A stretch of 64,000 nt of DNA from contig JANVCC010000018.1 in assembly GCA_025345505.1 (NCBI GenBank), positions 8,586,998-8,650,997 on the forward strand. Direction: 5' to 3'. Under the pieces are notes generated by a model. That model saw only the letters and a list, made by a program, of their open reading frames with translations, was not told the DNA's origin and made no database searches. How positions within the stretch are numbered: position 1 is the first letter of the stretch; each line of letters starts with the position of its first letter. The position numbers and the translations under genes are program-made. This stretch comes from Todiramphus chloris collaris. Taxonomy: Eukaryota; Chordata; Aves; Coraciiformes; Alcedinidae. Shown here in pieces: positions 41,280 to 53,600 of the stretch.

Positions 41280-42240
41280 TTAAGGCCCATTATACTGATG
41301 GAAATTTTGACACTAATTTCAACAGGAGCAAGATCACAGACCCAGCCATACAGCAGGTGGAATCACAGAGGACCAAAAGCATTCAATAGGATATTGCACA
41401 TGCTGCTGTCTCATTAGGGCTCTGCCTTGTTGGTTGCTCTTGTCACCACTGTTGGCAAAAGTAATTTCTTACTCCTAGCAGATGAACTGAGATACTACAA
41501 AGATTTCCATGCATCTCACTTTCTTGTTGTGAAAGATGTAGCCTGAGTTATTTTCATCCCATGTCAGTTCTTCCATAATTAAACTGCAGAGCAAGTTGTA
41601 GTATGCTCCTAATAATATTACACAGTTAATACTGTAGAAGCTTGATTGTTATTCATGTTTTAAAAGGACTCTTCATATGGCTGGTCCAATGAGTTTGGAT
41701 GCAAGATTCCAACATATAAGGCTCAGAATCAAATTTATGCTAAGTCAGTGGAAAGTGGCCTTAAAGTAGACATAAATTTAGTCACACCTCACCTTGGTGT
41801 AAATGACAGTCAGGCCTAAATCCCTAAGGATGTAATCATTGTACCCAGCACTGGATCCATCGTTACACTGAAGACTACATTTTGAAATACAAATACATTT
41901 AAAAAATGCTGGTCCCTGAATTTTGTTTCCATCCAAGTGGAACTGCCAGGAAGCACTGGAGGCTTGTGGCATTAAAGATGTACTTCAAATAAAATTGGAT
42001 AATGTATGTTAAATAAAGAAGGTGCCAGAACATAGTAAAACCTCATGATCACTGTAGAGCATTTTAACCAGATGAGAATATTGTCTGCTATTTATATCAT
42101 CAGGTAGAAGCTGAAAGAAAATTGTAAAAAAATAAACCCAAGTTTTCATTCATTTGAAAAATGTGTGGTTTATGTATATATTTGAACGTAGTGGGTCAAA
42201 TTCAGATGTTGAAGTTGGTGTAATATTGGGTATATAGGAT
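41280..42240. repeat. Faint ancient amniote repeat-like fragments
   Basis: Several phrases resemble worn copies of old amniote interspersed repeats: 'aatttcaacaggagcaag' near 41316, 'caccttggtgtaaatgac' near 41791, and 'gggtcaaattcagatgttg' near 42192. Turtle, crocodile and bird genomes carry many sequences of the type 'ttgacttcaatgggagcagg' and 'gggccaaattctgat..ttacaccggtgtaaat'. The matches are short and I cannot name a family. The span may hold several separate fragments. Confidence 0.25.
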
Positions 42241-43720
42241 GTAAGAAAATGTATGCTACTATGAGTGATAGATGGACAGACTGGGAGAAAGTACAATTTT
42301 TTTAATGGTGTCGAACAGGTACATTAACTTTTATTGTCAAGGCATCCTACTAATTGCTTTTCCTGCTAAATTCTTCTTTTTACCACACAGAACAGAAGCA
42401 AAGCTGTGCTAGATACATAGCTGAGTTAAGGAGACTCTGCTGCTCACAAAAAATTGGTCATAGTTCTGTTGGTTTACACAAGGGAGTTCTGACATTTTCA
42501 GTCCGCTGGGAAGTTGAGTTTTTCTGTTGTCATTGAATAGCAGTTGCTAAAAGTTAACATGTAGTTGCATCTTCAACTATTCAGGTCATTTTTTTTTTTC
42601 AGGATAGTCTGTTAAAGTACAGTACAGGTTATCTGCCTACGAGGTGCTTCAGTTCTGCTTCTGCATTTCATTAGTAAGGAACAGCATGGTAGTTTGTAGC
42701 TTGTGTATGTGCTACAGCTGAAAGAATGCCTGCAACTAGCTCGTCCCAGAAAAGACAACATACACTGGGCAAAGAATTTACCAGGGGCAGAGAACGAAAG
42801 CAGGACATGTTCCTTAAGGTGGTTTTTTAAATCATATTTCTCTGATGAAGTCCTGAAAAGCAAGGACAAAATGTGGCATTGTGAGTGAGCCTGTAGAGTG
42901 GGGAAAGATAAAAATTCAGTCTCTTGTAATCCGTTGTGTTACATCTGACTGCTTCAAAAGGAAAGTACAAGAAAACTGATGCTTGGGAAATTATGAACCA
43001 GAATAGACAAAAAGGAAGTTTCCCATTCAATTTCATTAACTGTTGCTTGACTCAAATATATTTGTGTGCTGTTTAGAAATAGTGATTTTGTCTAATATCA
43101 CTGAGGACAGCGTTGTCCATACAACTGCTTAATCTTCCCTTTTAAAAGAATACATTTTACTGTGACCTTGTATCTTGCAACAGTTAATAGCACAGTAGAA
43201 TACTGTGAAGTTGTGAAAAATATACACAGCCTCACGAGATGAGTATCGATGTGTCCTGTATCTTGAAGAAAGTTCATGCCACTGAAATGTTTGGAAACAA
43301 TGCATTTATGAGGTATTCAAAAATATTCATATATATATTGTTTCTTAGATAAAGCTCCTGTGAAATGTGTAAGGAAGTTATATGTATATGTATACTGTTT
43401 CCTGAAGAACCACTATAGCTGAAACTTTATCTGTATTGTCAAATAGAAATAGCTAAACATATATGGCTGCTTGAATTTGTTACCCTGAATCCAGCCTGCT
43501 GTAGTCTCCAAAGTTTTTGTAAATCTTTTGTAATTCAAAGTGATGGAGACATATCGAAGTGGACCAGGTCTCTTAAGGTCAGTAGTAGTCATGAAGTTTT
43601 ATAGAGGTGAGAAGGGGTCTGTGTGGGTTGTACCTGTGCTCACAGAGAAAGGAGAGTGCTCATGTCTCTCACACATGATGATAATTCTCATTTTGCCTGT
43701 TTTCTTTAAATCCAGAATAG

Positions 43721-43759
43721 GAATTGAATTGAATTAAATGGAATTGAACTGAATTGAAT
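43721..43759 (+). repeat. (GAATT)n pentanucleotide repeat, imperfect
   Basis: About eight units of GAATT with substitutions (GAATTGAATTGAATTAAATG, then GAATTGAACTGAATTGAAT). A simple-sequence locus, likely length-polymorphic. Confidence 0.9.
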
Positions 43760-45147
43760 ATCCCACTCTATTAGATTATGCTATTAAAAACATGAAGTAT
43801 GTCCAAAGGAGAACACGTCAAATGCCAAGAGGCAGAGACATCCCTGACATCAGTCAAAGATAAACGGAAAACAGCAGTCGAACAGGAAACAGCCTTTGTC
43901 ACACAGCCAACCTGAGTTTAGGATGTGATGCAACACGATATTGAGGCAATGTTGTTTTGTTTAAAGTACGTTATGAATTCCTAGTTACTTTTCTTTGCAG
44001 ATCTCTAGAGGAGATGTTGATTGGAGCTTGGCTACCACTTCTCCCCTGCCTCAGCTCTTGCTGAGTGTGCTGTAGTTTGACCTTGGAGTGACAATCTGGC
44101 CAAGGAACAACAGTGAGAAGGTTGAGAAGACAACCATGTCAGCAGAGCTCTTTAAGGAGGCAGCTTCGTGTTGTAATACACATATTAGTAAGAATTAAAA
44201 GTCTGGGTGTGCAGGAGCAGGACTTTAAAAACATCTTCAGGTTCTCTGTACTCAACTGTTTATTATATATCTCATGAGTCACATTTGCACGTATAAAGAC
44301 TGAGAAAAGCCTGCTTTTCTCACTGCGTTTGCAGAGTATCAAAGTATGCAGTAAAGGGATAAGGGTCTCCATCAGTGTTATCGTGAAAATCAATGACATA
44401 TGTCAACAGTGAAAGAACTTAAACACATTTTACTTTGTCATAGTAAGGTTTATAGGGCAGAAGTATGTAATTACTATCATAAAAGGTGATTTCTAGACAC
44501 ATTTGCTCAAGAAAAAGGAACTCAGATTGAAATAAGTAGAGGGAAAGCCTAGGAGGATAACAACAAACTGAAATTATTGGAGGACCTCGGGATATCTTGG
44601 CTCATTTAACCTCATTGAACAGAGAATGTGTATGTGCATTACTTCTATAAATATTACAAGGAGTAAATACAGAGAAAAATACAATTGCTATGCAATTATT
44701 TATTATCTTAGAATGCAATACTTATATAAGATCCAGTGGTTATAAATAAATTCAGAAATTTGAAACTGGTTTCTGGACATGAAAATACTAAATCTGAAAT
44801 AATCACCCAAATAAGTAATAACAAGAAAGCTGTATTGGTTTTAGTGACTGTGAGTAGTTAATGGACTTTAAGAATAGGTAAGGGAGTATTTTTCCCATAG
44901 TTATCCAAGAAGTATTTTTTGCCTTGAGGTAATAGCTTCTGTGGCCTCGATTACCTTCCTTGGAAGAAGTTTGACCACAGGTAGACAGTATATAGTGTTC
45001 CCCATAATACTAACAACCTAGCAGATGGCAACTGGTGTATCTTGTTTATATGCTCATAAAAAGAAATTCATCAAAGATTTGAATTCACTAGGGAATTCTC
45101 CACCGACACTGATCTGTGTTTTGTTTTGATAGCCCTTCTGCTGGCTG

Positions 45148-45162
45148 AAAAAAAAAAAAAAA
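45148..45162 (+). repeat. A homopolymer (15)
   Basis: Fifteen consecutive A after CTGGCTG. No retrocopy is recognised upstream. Confidence 0.88.
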
Positions 45163-47184
45163 TCTGTTCCTGGGACTTTTTTTAATACTTTGATTTAATA
45201 TCAGAAAAGGGGGCCCATGCCAGTAGTAGCGCTGTGAATCTTCTCATCCTGTGCTGGACCATCAATTTTGGGTGTTTGCAAAGCATCAGAATTATGTCAC
45301 TGGGTACTGGAGGATTTCTTACAGTTTGATGGGAAGGAAATACAGAATGGTTTTGGACCTAGTTTAGTGATCAGTCTTGTGCTGGAGTGTTAACAAGTTC
45401 ATTTATTAACAGTATTCTTTGAATTAGAGTATTTTTTTTTTCTGTAGTGTTCACAGCTTCATGTTTTTGATGTTTTGGAGGGGGGAACTTAGGAACAGCC
45501 CTTTTTTTTTCCTTCCTGAAAGGTTTGTTTCTTTATGGGCATAACCACTCTGCAGAGATTCTGCCAGCTTGCAGTATAACTGAAACATGCTTTAATTTTT
45601 AATTATGTTTTTAATGTGGTAACCATTTACACAAAAGGAGGGAAAGAAGGTGGGGGAACCCAAACATTTTAAGTCAATGCATTTAGTTTCCATTCTTCCT
45701 GGTTTAGTCAGTGGATATTATCTGCTGTTGTCCTACGACAATGTAGTTGCATGAGAGAAGTGAATGTATAAAAAACATTATCAGGCCTTGTGTTAATTTT
45801 TTTACAGCATCCTGATACATTGTTCTGGTTTTGGAAATCAAGAGTGTCTGTCACATCCATATAAGGTGGCATTTCCCTCTTGCACTGTTCCTGTTCCTGT
45901 TGGTAATGATTTTGCAACTGGGACCCGATAGCTTTGTGCAGTGTAAAAGTTGATGTCAACATAGACATATAATACCTTCTTTTAACATTTGAATTTTTTC
46001 ATTTCTTTCCATCACATGTACTTGTGTCACTTGTCCCACTCCAAATACTATTTCACATTCTTTGCATTTATACACCTTAAAAATTTGTGGTGTCACAGTA
46101 TTCCACCCCATGGCCTTTTTGCTCCCATTTTGCCAAACTATTCATATTCCTTTCTCTGTATATAACTTCCTTCAGAAATTTTCTCGTCCAAGCCTTTCAT
46201 TAATTTTATACTGTATTTGTGGTTGCCTTTTGGTTGAAATCTTCCCTTTTAGGATGCACAGCACAGAATGCAGTGTGCATTGTCTTCTCTGGAGACAGAG
46301 CTTCCACTGGCATTTGTGAGGTGTTACTTTACTATATGTAACATAACCTTGCAGAGCTTCTCCCTTGCTTGCTTTCTGCACCATGTCATATTGCAGACCT
46401 GCTTATCATTTGCTGTTCACCATCTCCCACGTTTCCTTTCTCTGTATTACTTGCCAGATTTTTTCCCACTCATTCATGCTTTATTTTTCATGGGCATATA
46501 TAAAGGTAATAGTCACTCATGAGTTGGTTCTGTGAGCTGAATGATTAAAAGTACCGAATTTAACTTGACAGAACCTCATTGTTATATTGCTTCTTTCCAT
46601 TCTGGTGTGGTTTGGTTTGGTTTTTTCTGTACTTCTGCTTAGAAAAATTGCCTTAAGCATCATGAAGCAGATACCCGGGTTGTATCTCAGAAAGCATGTA
46701 CTGAAGCACAACATTCCTTGGAGACTGCAGTGTAGCTACAGAGGAGAGGTAGCGATGATCATTGTGAAATACTTCTAGCTTCTCTTCTACTGCCTCTCTG
46801 TAATTTGAGGAACAGGTTTGCAAACATTACCAAATACGTTAATATGCTTCTGATTCTAAGCAGACTAATGTCAGGGTCCTTTAGTGCAAAGGCATGCTTT
46901 ACTTGACTAAAAAGACATAAAAAAGGAGTATACAACTTTTTCTCTATACAGAGAAAGTTATGATATAGCTAATCTGAGCTGCACTTTTTGTTTTGGCATG
47001 TGTTTTTTAGAAACTATGCATGTAGCATGAAGTGATACTTAGTAATTCCAACTTGTTCCAAGACCAGAAGCTGGGAATTGCTGCATATCTGCAGCTTTTA
47101 CAGAAGTAAATACTAAATTCCAGTCTTTATACATTGTCATGTTAATTGGCACTGGTGTATTTACAGTATTATTTACGCACCATA

Positions 47185-48462
47185 TGTAGGACAAGCAGGT
47201 GGTCAGGCGCAGTCAGCATGGGTTTATGAAAGGCAGCTCCTGCTTGACTAACCTGGCCTCCTTCTATGAGAAGGTGACCTGCCCAGTGGGTGAGGGAAAG
47301 GCTGTGTCTGTTGTCTACCGGGATTTCCGTAAAGCCTTTGACACTGTCTCCCACAGCATTCTCCTGAAAACAGATGGCTGCTCATGGCTTGGCCAGGCGT
47401 ACGCTTCGCTGGTGAAACACTGGCTGACCAACCGGGCCCAAAGAGTGGTGGTGAATGGAGTTAAATCCAGTTAGCAGCTGGAAACAGGTGGCATCCCACA
47501 GGGCTCAGCATTGGCACCCCTTCTGCTTAACATCTTTTATCAACGGTCTTGATGAGGAGGAGATAGAGTGATCCCTCAAGTAAGCTTTCCAATGGCACCA
47601 AGTTGGCTGGGATTGTTGATCTGCTTGAGGGTAGGAAGGCTTTACAGAGGGACTTGGACAGACTGGATCGATGGGCTGAGGTCAACTGTATGAACTTCAA
47701 CAAGGCCAGGTGCTGGCTCCTGCACTTGGGCCACAAGAACCCCAGGCAATGCTACAGGCTTGGGGAAGAGTGGCTGGAACGCTGCCTGGCAGAAAGGGAC
47801 CTGGGAGTGCTGATGGACAAGCAGCTGAATATGAGCCAGCCACGTGCCCGGGTGGCCAAGAAAGCCAACGGCATCCTGGCTTGTGTTAGAAATAGTGTGG
47901 CCAGCAGGACCAGGGAGGGGGTTGTCCCTCTGTACTCAGCACTGGTGAGGCCGCACCTTGAGTGCTGTGTTCAGTTTGGGACACCTCAATACAAGAAAGA
48001 GATGGAGGGGCTGGAGTGGGTCCAGAGGAGAGCAAGTAAGCTGGTGAAGGGGCTGGAGAAAAAGTCCTCTGAGGAGCAGCTGAGGGAACTGGGGCTGTTT
48101 AGTCTGAGGTAAAGGAGCCTGAGGGGAGACCTTATCCCTCCCTACAGCTCCCTGAAAGGAGGTTGTAGAGAGGTAGGCGCTGGTCTCTTCTCACAAATAA
48201 CTAATGATAGAACAAGAGGGAATGGCCTCAAGCTGCACCAGGGGAAGTTTAAAGTGGACATTAGGGAAATTTTTCACGGAAAGGGTTGTCAGGCACTGGA
48301 ACAGGCTGCCCAGGGAGGTGGTGGAGTCACCACCCCTGGATGTGTTTAAAAGACATACAGATGTGCTACTAGGGGATATGGCTTAGTGCTGGACTTGGCA
48401 GAGTAAGGTTAATGGTTGGAGTTGATAAAGGTCTTTTCCAACCTTGATGATTCTATGATTTT
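47185..48462 (+). mobile_element. CR1 LINE, partial, with degenerate reverse transcriptase
   Basis: The longest CR1 copy, about 1.28 kb, sense to LDAH and 5'-truncated inside ORF2. Recognisable parts in order: HGFMKGSSCLTNL, VVYRDFRKAFDTVSHSILL (RT motif with the first catalytic Asp region), GIPQGSALAPLLLNI after an in-frame TAG at 47472, then an extra T near 47537 that shifts the frame before FINGLDE. The FADD motif expected at about 47585-47596 reads LSNG, so both catalytic Asp codons are mutated. Further on are [24 protein letters not shown] and [13 protein letters not shown], a TAA at 48110 where a Glu-Lys-Arg stretch is usual, and [17 protein letters not shown]. The 3' end is GATTCTATGATT. 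It is inactive. Confidence 0.95.
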
Positions 48463-49730
48463 CACTGCTGGAAACAATGCACTGCTATGAATAAGCCTTT
48501 TTAGAGAACACTTACTTAAATACTGCTTTATGGTAGCATTTGCTGCCTGAAAAGTACTTACTGAAAATTGTGCTCTGCTACTTCTCACATGGAAGAGTCT
48601 TGTTTTGTTCTAAGTCATAAAGCTCCTAATTGAAAGTCTTAGGTCCTCTATGTGGTTACTGAGAGGCAAAGGACTCTACTAGAAAGTGGTTTCAGTTCAT
48701 CTGACATCTTCTGAGTATCTGTTCATGGCTGAATTCAGTTGGGAGTCTTGCATAATTTAACTGCTGACTTAGGCACCTCAGTTAAGGGCCAGCAGTGAAC
48801 TTGATGAAACTGAGCCAAAATGAGCTTTGAAAAAGGCAAAGGTTTATTCTCATTCATTTTCCCACTGTTTCAGGGTGTGATTTCAGCAGATTTCATTAAC
48901 ATTTATGTATGTAAAGACATACTGAGTTAGTGACTCATTGTTCTTTGCTTGCTGAGCATCTGGTGAATGATCTCTTGATAAAAGAAGGGAAGATCTGTAT
49001 CTTACTGCCAGGGGTGGCATACAGTGTGTTTAGACAAAATGAATTATTAAACCCTTCTGAACAGTTCAAGGTATTTCTGATTGAGTGAGGAAGATATAGT
49101 AAAACTAGTATTTAAATTATTTTTCTTTATAAAGCAGATCAGGACCTATCTTGTGGCTCTTGGCAGCAAGTAGTAAAATACAGTTTATATTCCAATAGTG
49201 AAACCTCCTTCTTTTCCCCCTAACTCCAAACATTGCTGGTCTGAGCAATTTTCTAACCTGTGCCAGCATTGCCTGGGAATATGCTGGCTGATTTTGGCCG
49301 AAGTCATGCCCCAAGACATACTAAAAAGTCCTGGACCCTACATCCTGGGCCAGTTTAATTTACCAGTGTCAAGGCTACGATGCAAGCTGGAAGCCACAAG
49401 CATAAATAATAAAAAAAAATTCTACTACTTTCACCTCCTTCCATTTACAGAAAGCATACAAGGGGAAAAAATCTTGTAGGGTAGTCAGTAATCAGTGCCT
49501 CTGATAGGAGAAAGCTTAGGTTATTTCTGTGCTGATACCATAAAGAAAACTGTTTGTCATACTCCTGGCCTTAGCTCATCTCCGTGCATATGAGCCTACT
49601 TTGCTGTCTTTAATTAAGAATTTGCTCTTTTAGTGTAAGACATCTTCAGTATTCATGTAACCAGTGTACTGGATGGAAATGCTGTATTTATTCAGCAAAG
49701 AAAATTCAAATTGTGTACCTGGGCAGTATC

Positions 49731-49766
49731 TGTATGTGTGTGTATGCTTGTGAGTGTGTGTGTATG
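49731..49766 (+). repeat. TG-rich simple sequence
   Basis: TGTATGTGTGTGTATGCTTG followed by TGAGTGTGTGTGTATG: an interrupted (TG)n microsatellite. Confidence 0.8.
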
Positions 49767-49951
49767 GGTTGGACTTGTCCCATGCCCAAGGCAGTACCTA
49801 GACCCAGTGCCTTAGAGGTGACCACATGGAAGTTATTAAGCAAAATTCAATCGTAAGTGTGTTTGGTAAGTGGATCTTATGGACTGCTTGCATACTTCTC
49901 TGCTTAGTCCTTAAAAGTACATTTGATATTTACATACTAATGTTTTGTATC

Positions 49952-49989
49952 TTTGTCACTGCTGTTTCTATTTGTCACTGCTGTTTCTA
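49952..49989 (+). repeat. 19-bp perfect tandem duplication
   Basis: TTTGTCACTGCTGTTTCTA occurs twice head to tail without a mismatch, which suggests a fairly recent local duplication. It lies about 45 bases before the tail of the minus-strand CR1 at 50033. Confidence 0.95.
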
Positions 49990-50032
49990 TTTGTATAAAC
50001 AAAACCACCAAATCCTGACTTTTAAAGTAATA

Positions 50033-50615
50033 GCATCATAGAATCATAGAATGGTTTGGGTTGGAAGGGACCCTAAAGATCATCTAGTTTCAGCCCCCCT
50101 GCCATGGGCAGGGACACCTCCCACTACACCAGGTTGCTCACACCCCATCCAACCTGCATTTGAACACGTCAAGTGATGAAGCATCCACAGCTTCCCTGGG
50201 CAACCTGTTCCAGTGTTTCACCACCCTCACAGTGAAGAATTTCCTTCTTATTTCCTAAAATAAATCTAAATCTACATCTACCCTCTTCCAGTTTGAAACC
50301 ATTACCCCTCATCCTATTACTACAGACCTTTGTGAAAAGTCCCTCCCCAGCCTTCTTGTAGGTCCCCTCCAGATACTGGGAGGCTGAAATAACGTCTCCC
50401 CAGAGCCTTCTCTTCTCCAGGCTGAACAACCCCAGCTCCTTCAGCCTGTCCTCATAGGAGAGGTGCTCCAGCCCTCTGATCATCTTTGTGGCCCTCCTCT
50501 GGAACTGCTCTAAAAGATCCATGTCCCCGTGTTGGGGGCTCCAGAGCTGGACACAGTACTCCAGGTGGGGTCTCATGAGAGAGGAGTAGAGGGGCATCAT
50601 CTTTAAAGACATTGC
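50033..50615 (-). mobile_element. CR1 LINE 3' fragment with open C-terminal frame
   Basis: A minus-strand CR1 copy, antisense to LDAH, about 580 bases. The tail on the + strand is CATCATAGAATCATAGAATG, i.e. two ATTCTATGA units, the least worn tail in the window. A minus-strand frame open from about 50612 to 50169 reads [20 protein letters not shown], then [19 protein letters not shown] and [15 protein letters not shown], the standard C-terminal end of CR1 ORF2 downstream of the RT catalytic motifs. The absence of stops over about 145 codons suggests a younger copy than the other five. It is truncated, so it cannot move by itself. Confidence 0.95.
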
Positions 50616-53600
50616 TCTGTGCTGTTATACTGGAGCACTTCTTGTGCTCTGAGCACGTAAAAAAGCTGGCTGGGTCATTGTATGCTTAAAGATGGCATTA
50701 AGTAGTTCTGCTCAACTGAAGCATAATTTCTTCAGATACTGTGAGAGAAATTCTACCTGTGAATGTCTGAGCAACCCCCACATGCCTTCACAGCCCTACA
50801 TGTTGGTTCCCTTGAAGAACTCGGTCCCCAGCATTATCCTCAGTACGCCCATGAAAACTCTTATCAGAAGGTCCTGTGATCAAGAGTCTGGATTCAGTCT
50901 GCTCTCAAACAATGAAATCTCACATGCCCCTTAGTAAAGCTGAGGTGGCAGACATTGTCATGATGCTGTCAGTGGCACTCAAAAGGTTTGCTTTTCCTAG
51001 GGAGCAAGAATTCCTTCTGCCCATCAGAGAAAATGTAAGTCTATTATTTGGAATTTTATCAGCACCTTCACAGAGCTGCATACATGAACCCTGCTTTTGT
51101 TGGGAGAACAAATAAAGCCCTGCAGGGAGCAAATTATACTCTTCATATAAAAAGGGTTTTCTTAGAAAATTAAAAAAAAATTCCTTCTGTCTGTCACTTA
51201 GTTTCATCGATTTTACATAACATAATGAAAAGTCTGGAATGAAAGCAACAGGAAAAAAAAAAAATCTGGTGCTGAAGTGAATATTTGGGCACCAATAAAT
51301 AGGAAATGCAGAAAATTTAAGTTGAAATTGTGAAATCAAGTGCATGTGCCCCTGATTCACAGCAGTATTCTGGGAGGGGGCTTTAGAAGATGGTAACAGA
51401 AGACTCTTGAACCAAGTAGCCACTAATGAACTAAGCCACCATGACATTCATGGTAAAAAAACCACAAACTTCTCTACAAAACATTCCTAATTTACATTGC
51501 ATTTACCACTTTGTTTTACAGAAACACTTTGGTTACCCAGAAATGTAAGCTTTGGTTAGAGCAGAGGACTGTGAATTACCATACAGTTGTTTTAAATCTT
51601 TTTACTTTTACAGTGTATATTTGTATGTGGAGTAATGTAACTTCCTGAATTTTCATTTATTAATCCAGAAAAGAAGTGTGGTAAGATTTCTCTGTGGGAC
51701 TTCATTCTTATAAAGCACTTGGAAATTTTCAGTAATAAGATCTTTCTGTTAATTGTGTTTGAGATATTTGTTCTGTTGCCCTCTTAATACATACAAACAT
51801 TTGTTTATGATCACAGGAGACCCGTAAGACAAACCAGAAAAAAGTGCACACAGTATGTTCCTCACACCAGGAGTGAAATAATTTTTTGGCATTTGTGTTC
51901 ATTCTTTAGTTCTTTTGCTGTCTTGTGGGTTTGTTGATCCTGAGCTGTGATCGACAGCTTGCTGATACAACAAATCAAACGGCATCTTGAACAGCTGAAG
52001 AAAGTATTCCAGATTTTAAAATATAACTCATATTATATTATATGTATTTCTGAATGGACCAGTCTGGAAAGTCCCGCTCTGGTGAGAGGAGAGCCCAAGC
52101 CAACACTGTCTGGTTTGTCTTGTGCATTTTCTTGGAAATCTGCTCGGCACAGCTGTGGCAATAAAGCAGGGAGAACTTCCCTGACCCTCGTTGTTTTGCC
52201 TGGAGGTTTGTGCATACTGAGTAAAAGAAATAGTGATTAATGTGGCATTCCGTGTCAAGGGTAGACTGTAGATTACCATTAAGTGCATCATTATGTTATC
52301 TTTGAAAAATTTAGTAGGTTTCACCTGACAGATAATAGCTTTTCCTCTGCCAACACAACAGAGTAATAACAAACTAGTATCTGGGATGAACTAATATATA
52401 TCAAAAGAAGTGTTCCTTTTGACAGAGAGACAGCTTTTACTTTTCCTAGGGTTTTGAAAGAATTTTAAATAAAAGTTCCTCGCTAATTTTCTTTCCAGCA
52501 CTGTGATTTGAAGTCGTGCACGTAGTGATGCTGCTGCTGCAGAGAGAGGTGTGTGGCTGCAGGGGCTGTGGACAGGATGCAGCACTGCACTTCGGGTGCT
52601 CCTTTACTGAGCATCGGTTATAAAATGTAATAGATTGCTTCCTTGCTTCTGCCTGCTGGTTGGATCTTGAGTTCCTCATGGGCTCGGAGTTGCATAACCA
52701 TCACGGGATCTGAGCCTTACGGGTTTTTTGTTGGTCGTTGTTGTATTAACCATTTCTGCACCCCCGGTGATTAAGAACAGATTACACAACAGGAGCTAAT
52801 ACTTTCCAAAACCTTCCCTGCTCAAAAGTCAGTGTGAACCTCCAGTGACCACTGCTTCTGCCATCAAAGCAGAGTCAACAGCTGGGTTTTTTCTGAGGAA
52901 GTTTCACTTTCTGATTATTTTCTTCACTGGCTCAGTCTTATTGCTTTATGACTTCAGTAGAAAGATCTAAATGTGCCTGCGAGGTGGTGTGGGTAGGGAT
53001 GGGTCCGTTGAGAGACAAGGTACGGGACTGAGAAAGCCTGGCTGTAATTAATGAATTCACCTACCTGGGGGTCTTTTCTGAAACAAATCCTTAAAATGGC
53101 TCCTGCTTCTTTCTGCCAGTGTCTGCGTTTTCATGTCCTGCCTGCTTTTCTCTCCTTTTGTTTCTCTTAGCACAGCATCAGTGTATTAAGAGCAGGCAGC
53201 ACAGCGTGGCAGCTCGCTGCTTTGGCATCACAGGAGGGTACGCGCCCGAGGTGCCCGAGTCTGTGACCAGCATTTCTTGTGCACAACCAAAGCTGCCTGA
53301 TTTCAGAAGTATTGAGCTCTCCTCCTTGGCATCACAGGAGTTCACTGCTCTGAAAATTGAGTGACTTTTTTGAATACCAGTTGTAAGTAGTGTCCAGATT
53401 TTAGGTGCTGTGTTAGTTCCTCAGCACTGTTGTTTTATCAGTCCCCGTAACAAGTAGCGTTGTCTGTTCACATTGTAGCTGCTGAATATATTTCAACTCT
53501 TTCAGTAGAACACACTCATGAAAAATATTACTGTGGAGTTTTTTAAGCTTGATCTGTTTTAGTGTTTTTATAAGGAAACCATTTAAACATTTTACAAAAA

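Noticed and set aside
47199-48386. Three + strand frames as host genes
   Set aside because: All are pieces of one broken CR1 ORF2, separated by a stop and frameshifts.
50169-50612. 147-codon minus-strand frame as a host gene
   Set aside because: It is the C-terminal part of CR1 ORF2 in a truncated copy.
50920-51447. 175-codon minus-strand open frame, the longest in the window
   Set aside because: No recognised domain or motif. In 64 kb of AT-rich DNA read in six frames, one frame of this size is not surprising by a rough stop-frequency estimate. It lies in an intron and is not part of the adjacent CR1 copy.
53222-53345. TTGGCATCACAGGAG phrase present twice about 105 bases apart
   Set aside because: Short, flanks differ, and no element structure. 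Most likely chance or a trivial local duplication.
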